From positions 12,280-24,286 of the forward strand of contig DLOQ01000139.1 in assembly GCA_002479655.1 (NCBI GenBank): a stretch of DNA of 12,007 bases, given 5' to 3'. Source of the DNA: Lachnospiraceae bacterium UBA7480. Lineage in GTDB: Bacteria > Bacillota > Clostridia > Lachnospirales > Lachnospiraceae. Below, piece by piece: positions 8,234-12,007 of this stretch. The notes below the pieces were generated by a model. The model was not told where the DNA came from. It saw only the letters and a program-made list of their open reading frames with translations, and did not search any database. The translations under genes were made by a program, and so were the position numbers. Within the stretch, counting starts at the first letter, position 1, and every line of letters begins with the position of its first letter.

Positions 8234-9289
8234 CTACTTAACTTCCGCCTTAGCTCCGGCTTTAACTTTTGATTTTTCTCTTAGTCTCCGGTATCCGAAT
8301 AACAACTTATAATACAAGAAAAATATCCAATTAGACCGCATCTGCAAGGCAATCAGCTTTTGATCTTCTTTCGACGTCATATCCTTATAATAGGGGTTGT
8401 CCTGAAAATCCGGCACAAACTCTTTGATTTTCTTCCGCAGCAGCGCTGTATTGACCGGTTTCTGATGTCTGCCGGAATACATATAGGAAAATAAAGTTGT
8501 CATATAATAAATCTGTATGAACCAATATTCTATCTCCTTGCGGTATGCATCATATAACCCGCGCTTCTTACATTCCTGCAGGAAAATCTCCCCCGCCTTC
8601 ATCCGGTCCAGACAGCGTTCCCAAGTCACATGATGCGTCGTAGAATCCTCCACCATCCGGTAAAAATAAAGCGGCTCCTCCACCCGTTCAAAATGTGTAA
8701 AATAAAGCGACCACAACGGCGATGCGCAGTTATCCTCGTAAAAGATATCTTCCGGGAAATCCAGATGATGCTCTATGATCACCTGACGGCGGTAGATCTT
8801 GACCACCATACTGCCGGGACAAAGTAACAGCTTCTTATGTCTCTCTGCATCCAATACGCCTGTCTGTTCCGCTGTATTATTGACAACGACTTTTCCGGGC
8901 TGCATCGTATAGCCATCCACATGGGAATAATCGCAGCCAACAAGATCGGCTCCCGTCTGCTCCGCTTTGATTATAAGCTTTTCATACATATCAGGAGCGA
9001 TCCAGTCATCACTGTCAATAAATCCGATCCATTCTCCCTGTGCAGCCTTGATGCCGCGGTTTTTCGCGCCCCCCTGCCGATGATTTTTTTCACTGGCGAT
9101 CACTTTGACACGCCCCGGATAGTTCTCCTCATACTGCCTGAGCACTCTCAGGGAATCATCTGTGGACGCATCGTCTACCGCAATGATCTCATAATCCGAG
9201 ATCGTCTGCGCCAGCAGGGAATCAAGACACTGATTCAATTTCTGATCCGCGGTCATATTATAGACCGGAACGATAATGGATAACTGCAT
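8234..9289 (-). CDS. Glycosyltransferase family 2
   Basis: A 351-residue GT-A fold glycosyltransferase, predicted cytoplasmic and possibly membrane-associated through its basic C-terminus (LREKSKVKAGAKAEVK). It begins MQLSIIVPVYNM, then shows VDDASTDDS (residues 38-46), KNRGIKAAQGEWIGF and the metal-binding DSDDW (92-96), the canonical GT2 DxD region. Family 2 enzymes use nucleotide sugars; donor and acceptor cannot be told from the sequence. Its position between pseG and pseF suggests it adds a sugar next to Pse in the same glycan. It need not be the Pse transferase itself, since CMP-nonulosonate transferases usually belong to other families. The start lies inside the end of pseG, giving a 32-bp overlap, with GAGAGGA (9296-9302) 6 nt before the ATG, so translation is probably coupled. 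Confidence 0.9.
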   Translation of the reverse strand: MQLSIIVPVYNMTADQKLNQCLDSLLAQTISDYEIIAVDDASTDDSLRVLRQYEENYPGRVKVIASEKNHRQGGAKNRGIKAAQGEWIGFIDSDDWIAPDMYEKLIIKAEQTGADLVGCDYSHVDGYTMQPGKVVVNNTAEQTGVLDAERHKKLLLCPGSMVVKIYRRQVIIEHHLDFPEDIFYEDNCASPLWSLYFTHFERVEEPLYFYRMVEDSTTHHVTWERCLDRMKAGEIFLQECKKRGLYDAYRKEIEYWFIQIYYMTTLFSYMYSGRHQKPVNTALLRKKIKEFVPDFQDNPYYKDMTSKEDQKLIALQMRSNWIFFLYYKLLFGYRRLREKSKVKAGAKAEVK

Positions 9290-10367
9290 CTACGATCCTC
9301 TCCGCTCCCCTTCCATCTACCAAAGCCCTCAGCTTTTCGGAAACAGCAGCCCTTGCCGTATAGTCTCCTATCAGCTCATTCATCATCTCCATCAACCGGA
9401 TATAAGAAAAATCTTTTCTGACATCTCCCGCATACCAAACCAATCCCCGTCCGGCAAACCCCCGGACATTATCCAATTGATTATCCGCTATGCTAAAACA
9501 GATTCCGGGCGTGCCGCATGCCGCCATCTCATAAAGCGTTGTGCCGCCCGCCGTGATCAGAAGATCCGTTTCCAACATTGCATCCTTTAACGTGGGCAGC
9601 GAAGGATATATCTTGATCTTCATGGCATCGGATTTCCTGTCTGTTCTGTTATCTAAAACGCTTTTCCCATCGTCTCCTAAATGATCCGCTTCCGCCAAAT
9701 ATTCTGCGGAAAGTTTTCTGATCTCCCCGATCTCGCTGTTAAATGCCCCGCAGATCAGCGTAAATTCCACTCCGGCAAAGCTCTCCCGCTGCAACAAAAG
9801 TGCCTCAACAAACCGCTTCATAAAATGATACTCGTCCGTCCCGCCGGTCACGACCAATATCTTTTTCACATCCTGCCTGATCTTCTTTGCCGGCAAATCC
9901 CAAAATTCCTTACGAAGCGGCGCGTATTTACATCCCAACAAAAGCGTTATATCCGGATATTCCTTCTGATAATCAAACAAATCATAATAGACCGCATAAT
10001 CAATGAGAACGCAGCATGGCCAGACCGCTGCATGCAGGTCATCAATATATGCAGTCCTTGTCATTTTGGTCACGGCGTTCATATAATCCGCAGAAACAAA
10101 ATAACTGTCGATCAGCATGACCTCCACGTTTCGTTCGGCAATCAGCCTCTCTATTACCGGAATCTCCCCGGTAAAATCATCCCACCGGCGTTCCAGACAG
10201 ATCGTCTCATATCCCCGCTCCTGCGGAAATCTCTCCGAGCCTTCTTCCGCCACAATAAACACTGTACGGATCCCTTTTTCAGCAGCCGCATCTGCAATCG
10301 CCAGACACCGCATCATATGTCCGGTCGCTGTAATGCGATTGGCTTCTGTCCTAATATACAAAGTCAT
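9258..10367 (-). CDS. pseG: UDP-2,4-diacetamido-2,4,6-trideoxy-beta-L-altropyranose hydrolase
   Basis: A 369-residue enzyme that removes UDP from UDP-2,4-diacetamido-2,4,6-trideoxy-beta-L-altrose to release the free sugar used by PseI. It starts MTLYIRTEANRITATGHMMR; the histidine is residue 17, the position of the catalytic His17 of Campylobacter PseG, inside the family GHxMRC motif. YAPLRKEFWDL (about 148-158) and the nucleotide-binding LLITAGGTTLYEMAACGTPG (about 269-288) also fit; the fold is GT-B like MurG. I chose the ATG at 10365-10367 because homologues start here. An upstream in-frame ATG (10395-10397) adds ten residues (MCYIRGSYNQ) but lacks a good ribosome-binding site, whereas AAGGGG lies about 12-13 nt before the chosen start. 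No GNAT domain is attached here; it is found instead in the downstream fusion protein. Its end overlaps the glycosyltransferase gene. Confidence 0.9.
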   Translation of the reverse strand: MTLYIRTEANRITATGHMMRCLAIADAAAEKGIRTVFIVAEEGSERFPQERGYETICLERRWDDFTGEIPVIERLIAERNVEVMLIDSYFVSADYMNAVTKMTRTAYIDDLHAAVWPCCVLIDYAVYYDLFDYQKEYPDITLLLGCKYAPLRKEFWDLPAKKIRQDVKKILVVTGGTDEYHFMKRFVEALLLQRESFAGVEFTLICGAFNSEIGEIRKLSAEYLAEADHLGDDGKSVLDNRTDRKSDAMKIKIYPSLPTLKDAMLETDLLITAGGTTLYEMAACGTPGICFSIADNQLDNVRGFAGRGLVWYAGDVRKDFSYIRLMEMMNELIGDYTARAAVSEKLRALVDGRGAERIVDAVIHYRSGL

Positions 10368-10409
10368 CTGATTATAACTTCCCCTTATATAACACATACG
10401 CCAGACCGA

Positions 10410-11552
10410 TCAACTGTCCGCCGTCTCCAACAATTCCCAGCTAAGCGGCGTACCAAACGCAATATCCTCTTTCGCCCGCCTGCCAAGCACTTCTTCATAA
10501 TACTTCGGCGCCATGCCATAAGCCGGTCTGACCACGCGGATATTCTCCGGCGTTATGATCTCGCCTTTCGCAATATCAGCCGAAACAAAGATGGACTTTC
10601 TGGTGTTCCGGCTGCTTTCTTCCTCTGCCGAAAGCTCATAACTGACAGTGCCCATCGCCCTTTCCGCCTGCCTGATCTCCTCCACCATCCTTCGATACTC
10701 TTCCGGTTCCATGGAAAATGCGGAATCGGGGTTCTCGATCTCTCTCCCAAGACAGAAATGCTTCTCAATAATATTTGCTCCCAAAGCGACTGCCGTCACT
10801 GCGGCAACGCTTCCCATAGAATGATCCGAAAGTCCGATGGGAACCTGAAATCTTTCCTTCATATCCGGGATCGTCTTCAGATTCATATGTGCCGGGATCG
10901 CCGGATAAGAACTGCTGCATTTTAACAGAGCAAGCTGGTCATTGCCCATGGAATGTACTGCAGCCACCGCTTCTTCGATTTCCTGAAGCGTTGCCATGCC
11001 TACCGACATGATGATCGGTTTTCCGGTTGTCGCCGTTTTTTTGATCAAAGGGATATCCACGACTTCAAAGGAAGCGATCTTATAAAAGGACACATTCATC
11101 TGCTCCAAAAAATCCACCGCTGTCGGATCAAAGGGTGTAGAGAAAAAATCTATCCCGATCTTATCTGCTTCTTCCTTTAACTGCGGCTGCCATTCCCACG
11201 GAGTATATGCTTTGGCATACAGATCATGGAGATTCTCCCCTTTCCATGCATCGCCTTCAAAAGTAAAATAGGAATTTCTACAGTCCAGGGTAATGGTATC
11301 CGCAGTATAGGTCTGGATCTTGACGCAGTCGGCGCCCGCCTCTTTTGCCGCATGGATGAGCTCCAGCGCCCGGTTCTTATCCTGTGCATGATTCGCTGAC
11401 ATCTCCGCGATCAAATAGGCAGGATAACCATCGCCGATAAACCGTTTGTTGATTTTTAATATTCGGTTGTTTTCAAAACCCTGACTGGTTTTCGATTTAT
11501 AATCATCTATATACAATGTTCCCCAATGCCTTCTTTCCCCCGACCGGATCAC
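10410..11552 (-). CDS. pseI: Pseudaminic acid synthase
   Basis: A 380-residue NeuB-family enzyme that condenses the free diacetamido altrose sugar with phosphoenolpyruvate to make pseudaminic acid. The TIM-barrel domain shows LIAEMSANHAQD (47-58), ADCVKIQTYTADTI (74-87), FFSTPFD, the CSSSYPA loop, GLSDHSMG and IIEKHFCLGR. A SAF-like C-terminal lid (about 315-375) holds RKSIFVSADIAKGE. SANH and the sequence spacing are of the PseI rather than sialic NeuB kind. The start is a GTG at 11550-11552 with AGGA (11561-11564) 8 nt upstream. This gives a basic extension of about 30 residues (IRSGERRHWGTLYIDDYK) before the normal family start near RILKINKRFIGDG, where no ATG, GTG or TTG is available. A TTG at codon 13 is the only other candidate start. 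The gene begins 33 bp after pseB. Confidence 0.9.
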   Translation of the reverse strand: MIRSGERRHWGTLYIDDYKSKTSQGFENNRILKINKRFIGDGYPAYLIAEMSANHAQDKNRALELIHAAKEAGADCVKIQTYTADTITLDCRNSYFTFEGDAWKGENLHDLYAKAYTPWEWQPQLKEEADKIGIDFFSTPFDPTAVDFLEQMNVSFYKIASFEVVDIPLIKKTATTGKPIIMSVGMATLQEIEEAVAAVHSMGNDQLALLKCSSSYPAIPAHMNLKTIPDMKERFQVPIGLSDHSMGSVAAVTAVALGANIIEKHFCLGREIENPDSAFSMEPEEYRRMVEEIRQAERAMGTVSYELSAEEESSRNTRKSIFVSADIAKGEIITPENIRVVRPAYGMAPKYYEEVLGRRAKEDIAFGTPLSWELLETADS

Positions 11553-11560
11553 AAAGTGTA

Positions 11561-11564
11561 TCCT
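11561..11564 (-). promoter_or_regulatory. Ribosome-binding site supporting the GTG start of pseI
   Basis: AGGA on the minus strand lies 8 nt before the GTG at 11550-11552. It is short but well placed. No ATG is available in frame before residue 51, which lies inside the conserved core, so this site decides between the GTG start and the TTG at codon 13. Confidence 0.4.
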
Positions 11565-11585
11565 GTCTGAGTTTTTCCGGATTAC

Positions 11586-12007
11586 CTATTTCTCCAAATC
11601 CAGATTTTTCAGCAATTCCCGAATCTGTTCTACGCTCAGCCACTCCGTATTATTGCCGGAAGTGTAAGAAAATCCTTCCTCCACCTTCTTACCGGAAGGA
11701 TTCGGTTTCCTGCGCTCGCTCCATACCATCTGAGGATATACGATAAAATGCTTGTCGTATTCATAGGTTGTCATGGAATCCTCTACCGTAACCATGATCT
11801 CATGCAGCTTTTCCCCTTCACGAATACCGACCTCCGGCATCTCACAGCCCGGCAGCATCGCCTGCGCAAGATCCGTGACCTTAAAGGAAGGGATCTTGGA
11901 AATAAAAGTCTCGCCGCCCTTTGCCTCCTCTAACGCCTTGATCACCAGTTCCACACCCTGCGTCAAGGAGATCCAGAATCTTGTCATGCGGTAATCCGTG
12001 ATCGGCA
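11586..12007 (-). CDS. pseB: UDP-N-acetylglucosamine 4,6-dehydratase (inverting), C-terminal part
   Basis: The last 140 or so codons of the first Pse pathway enzyme; the N-terminus lies beyond position 12007. PseB converts UDP-GlcNAc to UDP-2-acetamido-2,6-dideoxy-beta-L-arabino-hexos-4-ulose. The visible part begins PITDYRMTRFWISLTQGV, the strongly conserved PseB block (usually PITDPRMTRFWI), then GGETFISKIPSFKV, REGEKLHEIMVTVEDS and a tail ending LLKNLDLEK. The NAD-binding Rossmann part and the catalytic residues are outside the window. The next gene is pseI, not the pseC aminotransferase that usually follows pseB, so pseC must lie elsewhere. A FlaA1/CapD-type dehydratase is a weaker alternative, but the MTRFWI block and the neighbours favour PseB. 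Confidence 0.9.
   Translation of the reverse strand, partial: PITDYRMTRFWISLTQGVELVIKALEEAKGGETFISKIPSFKVTDLAQAMLPGCEMPEVGIREGEKLHEIMVTVEDSMTTYEYDKHFIVYPQMVWSERRKPNPSGKKVEEGFSYTSGNNTEWLSVEQIRELLKNLDLEK

Noticed and set aside
9681..10925. A 414-codon open frame on the plus strand
   Set aside because: It lies antisense to pseG and pseI, both of which have clear conserved motifs. Its translation has no recognisable domain and an odd composition rich in His, Arg, Ile and Cys, typical of an antisense shadow.

Overview
The window is a compact stretch in which every supported gene lies on the minus strand, so the text below follows transcription from position 12007 down to 1. Moderate GC content, ribosome-binding sites of the AGGAG type, tight gene packing and the protein families present suggest a Gram-positive Firmicute, most likely a member of the Clostridia such as Lachnospiraceae. 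This is inferred from sequence style; no ribosomal or marker gene is present.

Region 1 (12007 to about 7500) is a pseudaminic acid (Pse) or closely related nonulosonate cluster. It holds the 3' end of pseB (dehydratase), then pseI (synthase), pseG (UDP-sugar hydrolase), a family 2 glycosyltransferase, and pseF (CMP-transferase). Gaps are 2 to 35 bp, or the genes overlap, so this is very probably one operon. No separate pseC (aminotransferase) or free-standing pseH (N-acetyltransferase) lies in the window.

Region 2 (7503 to 3531) continues the operon with two membrane proteins. The first, 702 residues, joins three domains: an N-terminal GNAT acetyltransferase like those of PseH, a central OafA-type membrane acyltransferase, and a C-terminal GtrA domain. 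The second is a polytopic GT-C-like membrane protein with a C-terminal extracytoplasmic domain. Together with region 1 they suggest production of CMP-Pse, its transfer to an acceptor, and acylation or further assembly of a surface glycan at the membrane. Whether the acceptor is flagellin, wall polysaccharide or capsule cannot be read from this window.

Region 3 (3441 to 1) follows the longest AT-rich gap of the window and appears to be a separate module. It encodes an exported, membrane-anchored protein with an Ig-like domain and a glutamine-amidotransferase-like fold, an ABC-2 type ATPase, and the start of its permease. The layout recalls gliding-type (GldA/F/G) ABC modules, but the substrate is unknown.

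The most unusual item is the PseH-like/acyltransferase/GtrA fusion. No RNA genes, mobile elements, CRISPR arrays or convincing terminators were seen.
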